Shown piece by piece: positions 34,673-47,370 of a stretch of DNA of 64,000 nt. Below the pieces are notes generated by a model, which was given only the letters and a program-made list of their open reading frames with translations, searched no databases and had not been told where the DNA came from. Made by a program: the position numbers and the translations under genes. Source of the stretch: Caenorhabditis elegans (taxonomy: Eukaryota; Nematoda; Chromadorea; Rhabditida; Rhabditidae); contig NC_003282.8 in assembly GCF_000002985.6 (NCBI RefSeq), forward strand, positions 9,052,001-9,116,000, given 5' to 3'. The stretch's first letter is position 1, and each line of letters begins with the position of its first letter.

Positions 34673-36643
34673 GTTTTTTGGAATTATGTGAATGAGAATG
34701 ATGAGAGAAAAAGCATGTTTTATCCGATTGAGAACAACATGATATATTCAGTTATTATTATTTAGAAAATATATAGAGCTCAGTTTTGCCCAGAAAATAA
34801 ACTTTGTATAAGAAGTTGCACGGGTTTCTCACCGTTTGGAGACAAGTTCCTGCAAGAGTTTAACAACTTGTTGTCAAACTTTTGCTACTTTCTTTCAACA
34901 TTTCGATGTTGAAAACATAATCTATCAAGTTTCTAGCAACACCGTGACAACGTTCGAAAACTTGGCAATTTAATCGAGCAGATTTGATTAGTTGACGAGT
35001 GTTGTCATAAACTTGCTCACCAAATGTCTAACTTTCTAGTTAATTCAAATGTAATTTCTTTTCCTCTTATTCGCTCAATATTTAGAACCTCTAATACGAA
35101 AAATATCGAGTTTTCTGAAATAGAATTCCTTCAATATATATTTTCAAAATTTTGCATCCAAAAATATCTCAATCGGATAATGCCCTTGTTCTGAAAACGT
35201 TTCCCCTGTTGTATCGCATCCAAAAACATCTCATCCACTTTGTCCATTGTCCATTGGCATGCGTTTGCCTGTTTTCAGAAGAAAGTATTCGTCATTCAAT
35301 AAAAAACGAGAGAATTCGAGGTCCCGTAACAAATCGGAATAATTGTCATTCATCGTCATTGCACAATGTCATCTGATTTCTTCTCATCGTCACCTCATCT
35401 TCGAATCCAAGTCAGTGATCTCCGCCCATTTCTTTTCTCAACCCCATTTCTTTCATTTTTCGGGCTTTTTCATTGTTTTTATCGACAAATTTTACAGTTT
35501 CATTCTGAAAATTTGTATTTTTACTATTTATTGTTCTGCCCGGACACTTATATAAACTTGTTTTTCTCAAAATCAAAAAGTGAGAGATGAATACTGAAAA
35601 CTGGAAAAGTGAAGAAATGGGAGCTACCTGAGCTTTCATGTAGGCAGAAAGTCATGTATTTTGGCTAGAAGAGTGCCTACTGTCACGGTACACACTCGCA
35701 TGTCTTTCATTGTTCTAATGAACCCACAATTTAGGTTATACACAGCGTTGTGACAGAGCGCAGAAAATATTGTTTATCGTCCGTCGGATTTTGTCTCGAT
35801 GAACCCAAAATATTTTAACTTGATTAAACGCCATATTTACCTCAAAAATGTTTAGATTTTTCACATTTTAAATCAAAAGTTATTGTAAATTGCCAACTTT
35901 TTTACAAACTTGGAGTTCTTGAAAAATTTAGAACAGTGCTGCAGGACCCATATAATGTCGACATACATCAAATAATTATTTTACTATTCAATAAAGTTGC
36001 AGATTTGTTTTTTCAGAAATCCGGAGTAAATTCCATGAGAAAGTTCAGACGTAACAATCCCTAACATGAGCATTTCCAAACAGTCTCTGATGTTTTTTAA
36101 AAGTGTATTTGGACAATTGAAAAAAAAAAAAAAACTAGACATCAAAAGTTAATCATCAATTGATCCTTTTCAGAACAAAAAAATAAACAGTGTTGCTCAC
36201 CAGTCCATAGCTGAACACTAAACATTTGATCATGCAATTCAACTTTCACATCATTTCATTTTCAACAGTGAGGGCAAAAAAAAACAGAAAACGATTTTTA
36301 AACAAATAAAAGTCACTCAATGGAATGAAAAGTTAAGAGAAGAATGAGAAAAAGTGCATTAGTAGCATGCAAAAAAAAACAAGTTTTCATGCTACCGTCA
36401 TACGTCACAGGTTTACCAATAAATTTTCTCTTTCTGTTCTGGAACATTTTCGCCCCAATCTTCACTATATCGCATCAGGTATTTTGTTGTTGTTGTCTTC
36501 CTTTTCCCCTGTTTTTTCACATTTTTCTCTAAGCCTCTGTTTTAGAAACCGCAGACCAACGTTGGGCGGAGCCATGAGACTCCGCCCAGTTTTGGGACAT
36601 TTAGAGGGGAATGGAAGGAGAGATCTCAAGTCAGTCTGTAGCC
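34673..36643. other. Intergenic region between twk-8 and the secreted-protein gene
   Basis: AT-rich and without a supported gene. About 34800-35030 has several imperfect repeats of CAAGTTT/AACTTGTTG type and may be an old repeat. A 14-A run lies near 36121. A strong 9-bp hairpin is at 36563-36588, 56 nt before the next start codon. Confidence 0.5.
36563..36588 (+). repeat. 9-bp GC hairpin upstream of the secreted-protein gene
   Basis: TGGGCGGAG (36563-36571) and CTCCGCCCA (36580-36588) pair perfectly around an 8-nt loop. It lies 56 nt before the start codon, in the promoter or 5' UTR. Confidence 0.6.
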
Positions 36644-36951
36644 ATGTTTGGAAGAGTATCTGCTGTTTTATTGCTTCTCGCCGTCTCAGCACATGCTGGA
36701 TTCTTTGATGATGTTCAAGGTGAGTAGAAGTTTTATGGGTTATCTAGAGAATTCTGTTGGAAAGGAGAATAGGATTGATGAATTTAGAAGTTTCAAGAAA
36801 TATTGGAATATGATTTTTATAATACACAGTTAATTTGCGATGTGTTCGTTATGAGCCTTGTGGCATGGTCATTGTGGGCGCACAATGCAAAAACTCGTGC
36901 ACTGTGTGTAATGCAAATGGCCGTTGCCTTTCCGGTCCACGATCGCGTTGA
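36644..36951 (+). CDS. Secreted 6-Cys peptide, short 3'-end alternative, 65 aa
   Basis: Exon 1 (36644-36719) encodes a signal peptide: FGRVSAVLLLLAVSAHA, with likely cleavage after AHA. It ends in phase 1 at a GTGAG donor. An exon after ACACAG (36830-36951) continues in frame and gives a basic tail of about 40 residues with six cysteines (RC, PC, QC, SC, VC, RC) ending in GPRSR and a stop. The product would be a secreted peptide of about 47 residues, disulphide-bonded by appearance. I do not recognise the family. Exon 1 is shared with the longer form, so this is one gene with two alternative 3' ends. No close AATAAA follows; the first clear one I see is at about 37528. Confidence 0.55.
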
Positions 36952-39900
36952 ATTCCATAGTGCTCAATGAGGAGTTATGTGCACATCGTGAATTAACTGT
37001 GTTTATATTATGTATTTATGTTTTATGGCAACTGCTTCTGACAAAGGTTTCTAGATAACTGAATAACAATTTAATCTGTTTCAAAGTATCTACATCAATC
37101 AACAATGACTTTTCAAGTTTTGTACAATTTACACTTTTGATTTTGGAGTTGAATATCAAAGTGAATGCCGCCTTTTCCAAACTTACATTAGGTTATTGCA
37201 AAAATCACCATTTTTGAGGTTTTTTTCTGTTGTAGATGGTTATCGGTCATTTGGAGCAATTGGGATATGATATTTTTCAAGTGTTTCTTGGCAATCAGAC
37301 CAGAGGATTTAATTGGATTTTCGATGATTTTTTAGTGAATAGATCTTTTTTAGTGAATAGATTTAGTGAAAATAACAGGCCAACCATCAAGTTTCCTCAA
37401 TTTACTCAGGGATTTCCTTCCCCACTTCCTTTTTTCCTGTTCCCTATTTTCTTTTGCGGTGTCGTATTTCATCTTATCTGTCCGTCTGCATCCTTGAGCC
37501 ACACTGGTCTTTAGTCGGCTTATCCGAATAAAAGAAGGATTTTCAAAGTATTTGTGAATATATTTGAAAGATCCAAAAGAATTAGTAGGATAATCAAAAG
37601 AAGTTGTTTTTGAATAATAAATACAGAAAAAAGGATTTAGTCGGTACCAAATACCTGGTCAATGGTCTCTTTTCTAGGCGAGCAAAAAAGGTTTCTGAGA
37701 GGGGAATGTTTTGGATGAACTATGGTCAACTATGGCATAAACATGTATAGGGAATTTGTAGGCAAGGTTAAAAGTTGATTTCTGACCTCTTCCTGAGAAC
37801 CTTCAAAGGATCATGTAGTACTAGAATACAAATAGAGAAAGAGAGAAGTTTCAAGACGTTATACTTTTGATATTTGAATATTGTTGAGTTTGTTTTGATA
37901 TATTGGTATGTACCGACATAGTTTTGAGTATATTTTCAAATTTTAATAAAATTTGAAACAATTACAGAAGAGGTAGGAACAGAATTTGTCCCCACAAAGA
38001 CCCATCAATCTTGCTTCCTTGTGAAAAAAGATTTATGAGCTTCTTCTTCTTCTACTACTTGCTCACTTAGTTCCGTGCTCTTTTCCAAATAGATTCACAA
38101 AATAGATAGACCAAAAGACATTCTAATCCGAAATTCTTCAATTCATCAAACACTATCTTGCGGGCTCCTTTCATTCAATTTAGTGTCCAATCAATCAACA
38201 AGGCTATCCAATGAATATCAAATGAATTACTCTATTTTCTGTTTCAGGAGTCACATCTGATGTCGGAAACTTCTTTTCAAATCAATTCCAGAATGCGAAG
38301 GATTTGTTCTCAAATGATCAAAATGAATTAGAGAAGAATGTTCAAAGAGTCAAGGATTTATTGACTGGATTAAAAGAAAAAGTGAAGGGATTGGAACCAT
38401 TGGCAAATGATGCACAGAAGGAAACATTGAAGAAGGTTGATGGATTCCTTGCTGAAGTATCAAGCTTCCAGTCAGAGGTAAGACAAATATTCAGAGTTTG
38501 AACAATTGTAAAATTGGTGATTTCAAACAATTTCCACCAATTTTAGTCTAAAAATAATAGTATATTCTCCCTTTGCCATTCTTTTTTGTTCGCATTCACT
38601 CCAATTATTTTCATTGTCTTCCTGTTCCATTCATTTTTCTATGCCTACATGACGAAAAGATTTGTCATCTCCATGGCACCTGTGGAGGTAAAAACACATG
38701 GAACTGGTTGAGTAGAAGGACGAAATAGAGAAGGTCACGTGAATATGACCAGGCAAATGGCCGGTCAAACAGATGGCAGTAAACATTTTGAAAGAAAAAA
38801 ACATTAGTGACACTGTAGAACGATCGAAAACAAGGCGATTTTGTTTGTTAGAGGTTTTTGTAGAAGTGATCAAATACACAGATATCGTGACGCCATAGAA
38901 CATAGTCGATTAGTTGAAATGTTTCTTACAGTTTCTTTCTCGATGGGTCTCGCCGCGAAAATAAGTACAATTGCTGAACATTCCGGGTGAGACCCATAGC
39001 AAAACTGATGGGAGATCTAGATATATATCTTGAAGATTTCCAATTTAAAATCTATTTCCCATATCCTAAACTCTGCTCTTTTTGTCCTCCAAAACCGGAG
39101 GTTCAACCTTCCCCCCAACATTTTGGTTTCCGTTTGAAAAAACATATCGAGAAAGGTTTCAAAACCTGTTTTCATCTCCTTTTTCTCTCAATTATATATG
39201 TTTTTTTCTTTCGAGGTTTGGGTTAGGAGGTTCAATGGAGTTGAGTGGGAAGTAGTCAGGGCAGATAGAAAACAACTTACTTTTGTGGGGGATAATTGTC
39301 GAGGGAAACGAGAAACAAAAAAAAATAGAAAGGGATTGGTGACAGAATAATAAAAAATAATAATGATGGAGCTTAGACATAGGATACAAGAAGACATTAA
39401 CTACTAAAATGGAGATACGGTAGATATTAAAAATGCATTATCGAGATGTGAAAATTTGTGATTTTTGTCGGAAAAATACGGTACTCGAAAAGGTGAAGGT
39501 GTGCGCCTTTAAAGAGTACTGTAACTTGAAACTCTTGCTTCCGCGGGCCTCTGATTAAATTTTCATAGTTTTTTCGAAATAATCTATCAAGCTATTGTAA
39601 CGAGAAAAAAATATGAACGTTGAACAAAAACCACGCAGGAAGGAAGACTGAAATTACAGTACTCTTTAAAGGCGCACACCATTCAACAAATATTGTAACT
39701 TCGAGACCGGGCACCGCAAAAATTGTAAAATTTCATATCAGGGTAATAATATAGCTTTAGCCGACTGAGTATTATCTAAAATAATTTTTCTAATTTAAAT
39801 ATTTTAACTTGAGCATCAACTAAAATATACTTTTTTCAGGTCAAGGAAGAGGGATCCGCCAAATTCGAAGAGAATAAGGTTAAATGGCAAAATATGGTCA

Positions 39901-40025
39901 CGGAAATGTTCGACAAGAGTGGTCTTAACAATGTGCTCAAGCTCGTCGGAATGCAGAATTCTGCTCCAAGCGCATTCATTTCAGCCGCTTTTGCTCCAAT
40001 CTTCTATATGATCTTTGTACGTTAA
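36644..40025 (+). CDS. Secreted helical protein, long 3'-end alternative, about 163 aa
   Basis: The same signal-peptide exon (36644-36719) joins in phase to 38248-38477 and then to 39840-40025. After the signal peptide comes GFFDDVQGVTSDVGNFFSNQ, then heptad-like helices rich in K, E, Q, L and V (for example VQRVKDLLTGLKEKVKGLEP). This is followed by a C-terminal segment with FISAAFAPIFYMIFVR, which is hydrophobic and could be a lipid-contacting or membrane end. The amphipathic, apolipoprotein-like look is my description; I do not know a named family. The 1.4-kb second intron holds an inverted-repeat element (39470-39725) and a satellite-like 15-mer (38942). I recall a ZC410 locus with two isoforms but give no symbol. 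Confidence 0.75.
39470..39725. mobile_element. Inverted-repeat element, copy A (intronic)
   Basis: Outer and inner arms face each other: GTGCGCCTTTAAAGAGTACT near 39508 and its complement AGTACTCTTTAAAGGCGCAC near 39660. The centre contains CTTGCTTCCGCGG. Related copies are at 40935, 47605 and 53915. No coding content; looks like a MITE. Confidence 0.7.
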
Positions 40026-40458
40026 ATGTTTGACTTTTACGAACTTTTTTCTTTTTCCCACTTTCAAATTCTCCAATCGAGTTTTCTCATTTTTTGTATT
40101 TTGCCTTGCTTCGCCTCAATCCTCATACTTTTAGCCTAAAATGTATCTCTTTTTTGTAAGTAAATAAATAAATCAAATAAACACGTCGCTCTATTCTCCT
40201 TCTTTTTCTTCGTCTTCGTCGCATTCGCCCTTCTCATTAGGAAGTCTCTTGGGACAATATGGACAAATGTTTCAAAAATTGCATTTTTAGGGTGACAATT
40301 GGGAACAACAACGACCAAAATTTGAGTAGCGAATTGAGTAGGGAGTACAAACAATTAAATGAACAAAGAACAATGGCGATTTGGTAATTTCTATAAAATT
40401 CTAATAAAAATTGAAAAATCTAGAACTAAAAACTAAAAACTAATGGAAGGAGATGAAG
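40026..40458. other. Convergent 3' flanks
   Basis: Space between the secreted-protein stop (plus) and the lpl-1 stop (minus). AATAAATAAATCAAATAAAC at about 40162 offers polyadenylation signals for the plus gene. I see nothing else. Confidence 0.5.
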
Positions 40459-41974
<1,516 letters not shown>

Positions 41975-41975
<1 letters not shown>

Positions 41976-42444
41976 TATTTACGACGTGGAATTGGAGCAG
42001 CCACGTTGCGGAGGCGTTCTTCGCGAGTTCTGAAACGATCAGGATATTTAAAAATTTGTATTAAAAATGAAAAAAATTAATCTATGTATACGAGCAAACT
42101 GGATTGCATAAAAACATGGGCATACCTGGAATACCACTCGTGCTTGCTCGTGTAGAAAATGTCCTTGAGCTCAGCGTTAACTGGCTCGCGTGGAATGGAA
42201 GAAGCTTTTGCTGCTGCTGACAAACGAGAGCTTTGATCCTTTTTAGTCAGTGAACCGAGATCAATTGGTTTCGTATGCTCGTATGGAAAATGTTGTGGTG
42301 GATGCCAGGCAGCAATCGTTCCGTTTGCACAAACTACGACTTTCCTGGAATAAATTGAAGTGGCGGTTGAAAAAAAACAATTATTTACCTCGGAGAATCA
42401 GATGAAGCGAATCGATAAGTGATTGAAAATAAGTTTCTCAGCAT
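41975..42444 (-). CDS. mrpl-42: Mitochondrial ribosomal protein mL42
   Basis: Component of the mitochondrial ribosome large subunit. Exons: 42444 to about 42389, then a central exon about 42344-42126, then a last exon of about 55 nt from about 42029 to 41975. The central exon reads GTIAAWHPPQHFPYEHTKPI, and the C-terminus has DIFYTSKHEWYSRTREERLRN, matching the human MRPL42 signatures (PYEHTKPI, FYTTKHRWYP, RCRKN). The N-terminus MLRNLFSITYRFASS is a plausible mitochondrial presequence. The protein is about 110 residues, near the family size. It lies 260 nt downstream of icln-1 and ends in TAATG, where TAA is its stop and ATG starts lpl-1. A short out-of-frame ATGAGGAAATGCTGA precedes the start. 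Confidence 0.85.
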
Positions 42445-42704
42445 TTCCTCATAGATCTGAATTATTTTTGTTTTTTGCTGAAAGGTTTTCATTGCCATAG
42501 ATAGTAAAATCTGAATTCAACACGAAGAAAGTATAGAGTAGTGGAAGAATAAAACCATTCTTTTTTAGAAAACAAATAGTTAAAAAGCGATTCAATAAAT
42601 TTCAAAATTTGTGAAACACGGGTCAATAACAACATGGAATATTTTGAAAGAAAGATCGATGAGAAAACGGGGTAAGATATTATGAAAAATGAAAATGTGT
42701 TGGT

Positions 42705-43645
42705 TTATTCCATAGATTCATCTTCGTTATGATGGTGTTGATGTTGATCGCCTCTTCCGAAAATTCTCTGCATATTGGCAAGACCTTCCTCACTCATTTG
42801 CATATGATCAATCTGGAAAATGTAATAATTGGAAAATTCACTATCAATCTCAAGCGCTTGGGGGAGCGCTCAAGTAAATATCTTACATTATCAGCTGTGA
42901 ACCACTGTCCAGATTGTCCTTGTCCGTCGTCACCCATCTCTTCTTCCATTTCCTCTTCTTCGTCGTCATACATAGGATCGTCTTCTTCTGGATTTTCCTC
43001 TTGTCCAACAGCGATTTGATGGTAAATTTGGCTTACTGAAAACGAAAAATAGTTTATTTGTTTTATTTATCACTCACATGAATCCTTGTCATCTGGAACA
43101 AAACGGATTTCAAGTGCTGGTTCTTCCTCATCATCATCACTTTCTTCGTCTTCGAGCTCTGCAGCAGCAAGTTCCAAGCCTGCAAAGAATCTTAATTTTA
43201 GCAAGGATCCGGTTGAAAAAGAAGGCGAAGACGTGTACCTCTCTGCTCGTCATCTTCCTGTATTGTCCTCAGAACAGGCGCACGTCTCCGTCTTCGTACT
43301 AAAAATTAGAGGTAAAATCTGAAAATTGCCGATAATGCATACCTGACTTCCGCTGATCAACCATGACAAATATGTGTTCTGATGGGAAAACGGAGACGTC
43401 AGTGGATATGGCATGAAGAACAATTGCTGGATAGGCAACCGAAAATCCTTTTGTTCCAGCGGCCGAGCTGATCCAGATAACTGCACTGAAATTAAACATT
43501 ATTTCTTCACTGTTACTAGAAAACCGTACCTATCGGTAATGTAAAGGGTTCCGTTTCCAAGTGAGTCAATCTTGAAGAAAGCCTGTACATTGGTTGTGGC
43601 AAGCTTGATTCCTTCAGTTGGCTGGCTGACTTCAGTGAGAATCAT
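42705..43645 (-). CDS. icln-1: pICln, methylosome chaperone subunit
   Basis: Chaperone that binds Sm proteins and hands them to the PRMT5 methylosome for snRNP assembly; also studied as a swelling-activated anion current regulator. Exons begin at the ATG at 43645 (MILTEVSQPTEGIKLATT). The PH-like fold follows: NGTLYITD, then SAVIWISSAAGTKGFSVAYP, AIVLHAISTDVSVFPSEHIFVMVDQ. A basic insert RKSVRRRRRAP comes next, then an acidic run, LEIRFVPDDKDSLSQIYH, a second acidic stretch and a C-terminal QWFTADN...MQRIFGRGDQHQHHH. This order matches the family. A longer upstream frame to 43786 runs through a probable intron and acceptor (GTTTTAG), so I chose the inner ATG. It is 259 nt from the upstream ZNF706-like gene; published worm work describes ICln with an operon partner called Nx. 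Confidence 0.88.
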
Positions 43646-43904
43646 GTTTGCTTCTAAAACTTTGTTTGAGTGATAAATATTAAGCAGCGTAAATTGAGAT
43701 AGATAAATTAAGATTGAAACTTTGCAAGACAATAAGAAAGTTGGTAAAGTAAACATAATTCGATAAATTTCATTAACTGCAGCCATTCAAAATTTAGAAA
43801 AATGATTATGATCGAAAATGGTGCGGTACAGAAAATAAAGTGTTTTTGGGACTGAAAGAGGTGACATGGAGTGCATTTTCGAAGAATTCAATATTACTGG
43901 GTGC

Positions 43905-44229
43905 TCAAGCTTCAACGAGTTCTGCTGGAAGTGGGCTCTTTGGGTGCCTGCAACAATTTGTTTTTTTAATTTCACGAACATTTTAATTCGCTTACTTGTT
44001 CTCGAAGTGTTGCTTGTAAGTTTTTGGATCTGGCATCATGGCAAGACAGACGGTACATTTGTGATTGAGTGCCTGAAAATCGTTTTAAATGAATTTGCAG
44101 AAAACACTCCGATTGAAATGAAATCACCTTGGCAGCTGCAGCTTTCTGGTCGATTCCGGCTTTTCTTGCGGCATCAGCCTTCTTTTGATTCTTCTGTTGC
44201 GATTGGATCTTTTGTTGACCACGAGCCAT
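43905..44229 (-). CDS. ZNF706-like small zinc-finger protein (operon partner Nx)
   Basis: A conserved protein of about 74 residues, nuclear/cytosolic, of unclear biochemical role. The N-terminus MARGQQKIQSQQKNQKKADA is almost the same as human ZNF706. The C-terminal half is a single C2H2 finger: CTVCLAMMPDPKTYKQHFENKHPKSPLP. Three exons: 44229 to about 44129, one near 44072-43998, and one near 43947-43905, with stop TGA at 43907-43905. It is the first gene of the minus-strand cluster and faces the copine gene across a 700-bp divergent promoter. Identification with the ICln operon partner Nx is from memory of the literature. Confidence 0.88.
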
Positions 44230-44929
44230 TACTAAAAATATGAAATTTTAATCGTCATTGAAAGGAAAAGGCAGAAAATAGGCAAAAATGGGAAAGAAGT
44301 GCATAAAATTCGAAAGAGAAGTGCTCACGAGAGTCCGCAAACACGGTGACGAGGAAGTGCACACAATTTTGCCTCGAATTTCAAGAAATAGCAAAGGATG
44401 AGAAAATTGAACTGGTTTTAGGAAACGGCATCAGTGTTTGCTGAGAAGACACTCAAGAAAGTTCTATATTTTGAAATATCTCACCACTTTATTGATTTTC
44501 TTTTTGGAAGCGTATTTTTATTCACAAAAAATTATAAAAAATTATGAAATACGCTTTAAAAATCATTAGAAAAAATAATACAACTTTTTAAAATCAAAAA
44601 GAATTAAAAATGGCTCAAGGAACACGCGTCTAGCAGGAGTGGTCTTGCCACGAAATACAGTTTGTAGTTGCAAAGAACTTTATTCAAAAAAACACTCCTG
44701 TGTCTCACAGCGACTTTCGAAATATACTGTGTTTCCGTGTACTCCTCGTAGACAATTTCTCAAATTTTCAGTTGTTTTTCCTAATGGCGCATATTTAGAT
44801 TTTATATCATATAAAAATAATAAATTTTGTCTTTTTGACAGGCGAAATTCATGAGTCATCGATCGGACGACATATAAAAGTGTAAAAACGACCTCAAGTG
44901 TGTGCATGCTGCTCGTTTCTCCCGACAAA
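44230..44929. promoter_or_regulatory. Divergent promoter region, ZNF706-like/icln-1 cluster and copine
   Basis: 700 bp between two divergent start codons. AT-rich with two short GC-richer parts next to each gene (about 44330-44370 and 44870-44940). An 82-codon minus-strand frame here has no splice support. I see no TATA or operator I would name. Confidence 0.5.
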
Positions 44930-47074
44930 ATGGCGGCATACGGAATCGAGATAACTTTCGCTATTCGGTGAGCATTTTAACGATTTTGAGTATATTCATT
45001 ATTTAAACATTATTAAAATTACTAATTTTTAAGAAATGCTCGGTTCTATCCATCAGCCGATGGCGTTAGCCTCAAAATATTCAGTTTGGACAAGGACATG
45101 GAAGTTGTTGAAAAAGTTGCTGAAACCGAAGCGATTTATGGACAAAGTGACGCATTTTTCACAGAAAAGTTAAATCTAAACTACAGGATTGAAAAAATGC
45201 AAAGATATCGAGTTACCATGTATGTTTTACTTCCGAAAATCAATCGGAAGCTGAAAAATAATAGCAATAAAATTAATAATTTTTTCTTTAAAAACTCATA
45301 TTTCAGAAATGTACTAAACTCCTCCACAAAGACAATTATGGGATCAATGGGTACTGCCGATTTCGATATTTCTATGATGTTCGCATGTGGAGGACGTCTC
45401 ATTCTCCTTATCGCTTCACCACTTGCGCCATGTTCTCTGGAAATTGTTGGAAAAGTTCCAGATTATTATTCCCAGTTTCTCCGCATTAGGTTTTCTGGAA
45501 ATTATTTGCACAGTCCTTCGGATGTTATTCCACTTCAACTGTATTACATTCTCTCAATTCCCACTGAAGAACGGACAATTATGTTGTACAAATCGGAAAT
45601 GTTGAGAGAAACAAAATATCCAGAATGGGCGGCATTTAGTATTCCTCTGTTTCTGCTTAATTATTTTAATGAATCATCGATTCAACTTCATGTATATAAT
45701 TACACACCAAATCATGATGATCAACTCGTTGGACACTGTACAACTACTCTCACACAACTACAACAAGGTGTTGGGCATTTTAATTCTTACATGGTATGAT
45801 TTTTTGTTTAAAATATATTTATTAATTAACAGTTTTTCAGCTGATGGAGCCTAATGGGAAACGAATTCATGAAAAGACTTGCATCGAATTGAAAGAATTG
45901 AGCTTGGAAAATGGTCCGACATTTTTTCAAATGATGGAAAATAAGTAAGAAAAACTGGTTTTGGAATGGAACACTTTCCGGTTCATAACAATAGTTTTCA
46001 TGCTTAAATTTACAATTACACTTTGAAAATTTACACTTTGCTTTATATTCAATTTTATATTTATAAAATTGACATACTTAAGCTGAACAAATAAAATGTA
46101 CAAAAAACCAATTAATGTATTTTCAAACTTTTTTTTTCGTTGTAATAAGTATTTAATTTTCAGTGTGAAGATTCAATTAACGTCTGCCATCGATTTGACT
46201 GCATCAAATGGAAATCCTGTAAACCAATCTTCTCTTCATTACATCCATCCTCATCAACCATCTCCATATCTCGAAGCACTTCTTCAAACAGTTCCCCCAC
46301 TTCTTGCTTATCTTCCAAATCCTCAGAATCCTCATATTGGAGCTCTTGGGTTCGGTGCAAAAGTTCAAGTTCCTGGAGGTGCTCTTCAGTTATCACACTG
46401 TTTTTGTTTAGTAAGTATTTGTTGAAGCAATAATCCATATATTAAATGTTTTACAGAATGGAACTCCAACTGATCCACGTGTAGAAGGTTTGGGAGGACT
46501 GCTAAGTGCTTATAGAACTGCAGTTATGGGTCTTCAACCATTTGCACCAACAGATTTTTCAGAAGTTATTTATTTTATGTCAAAGTAAGTTATGCGAGAT
46601 TTCAGTTGATATGTAAAATTTGTATTCAGATTCGCAAAAGCTGAATCTCGTCGTCATGTTGGTCTCTACTTCGTTCTAATCATCTATTCAGATGGTGGCC
46701 CTGCCAATGCACTTAACATGAAAAGATCAATTGATGCAATAGTTGATGCATCGCCTCATCCAATGAGTATTATCGGAGTTGGAATGGGACAGGTTAGATA
46801 CTTTTTTTTAATCTGGGAAACATCCTAACAACTAATTTTTAGGATCGAGATCACAGTCCGATGCGAAATCTTGAGAAACTGACATTGAAACATTCCGACG
46901 GACGGCTTCTCGTGCGACAGGTAACTCTCTTTTTCAAACTGACCGATCAAAAATCAATATTTTCAGAACTATAGCTACGTAGATCCGTCGGACCTAGAAT
47001 CTAGTGATGTGTTAGCAATGATCCCGATTCAAATGGCTCAGTGGAAACGGATGTTCCATTTTGATCCGAAATAA
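44930..47074 (+). CDS. cpna-3: Copine family protein, about 512 aa
   Basis: Copines are cytosolic, usually calcium-dependent membrane-binding proteins with two C2 domains and a von Willebrand A-like copine domain. Nine exons starting at 44930, 45034, 45307, 45841, 46164, 46457, 46630, 46843 and 46967 (1539 nt). C2A is about residues 4-115, C2B about 118-245, and the copine domain starts at VKIQLTSAIDLTASNGNP (about residue 273) with SLHYI, PSPYLEAL and GALGFGA. It ends with IPIQMAQWKRMFHFDPK. The loop aspartates expected in C2A look largely replaced (RFYPSADG), so calcium binding there is doubtful. The exon 2 acceptor is the less usual TTTTTAAG. Family is firm; the number is from memory. Confidence 0.82.
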
Positions 47075-47370
47075 AACAAATGTATCCGAAATTTTCTTGC
47101 ACTTCTCCTATTTGTATTTTTGTTTTCTTGCAATTTTCATCATTTTTCATGTATTTTGTGCCAAAATTCGTAACGCTCAAATTATATATATAGATGTACG
47201 TAACCCAGTAACCTATAATTCCCCCTATTCAATCACGGGTTTTAATCATGTTTGCTTTTTTCATAGATTGTTCAATTTTTCATAGAATTCATTTATTTCT
47301 CACATTTTATCCGCTGGTTTGTTGTACTCATTTTCCTCATCATTTCCAATAAAAAGAAACGGTCGATATC
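47075..47370. other. Gap between copine and CBM48 genes
   Basis: 296 bp, same strand on both sides. AT-rich with TTTTCTTG and TTTTTCATAG runs. Short enough that the two genes could share a transcript, but no clear trans-splice signal is visible directly before the second gene. Confidence 0.4.

Noticed and set aside
43499-43786. N-terminally extended icln-1 start at 43786
   Set aside because: The extension reads through a probable intron ending GTTTTAG and has no counterpart in ICln proteins; the inner ATG gives the known N-terminus.
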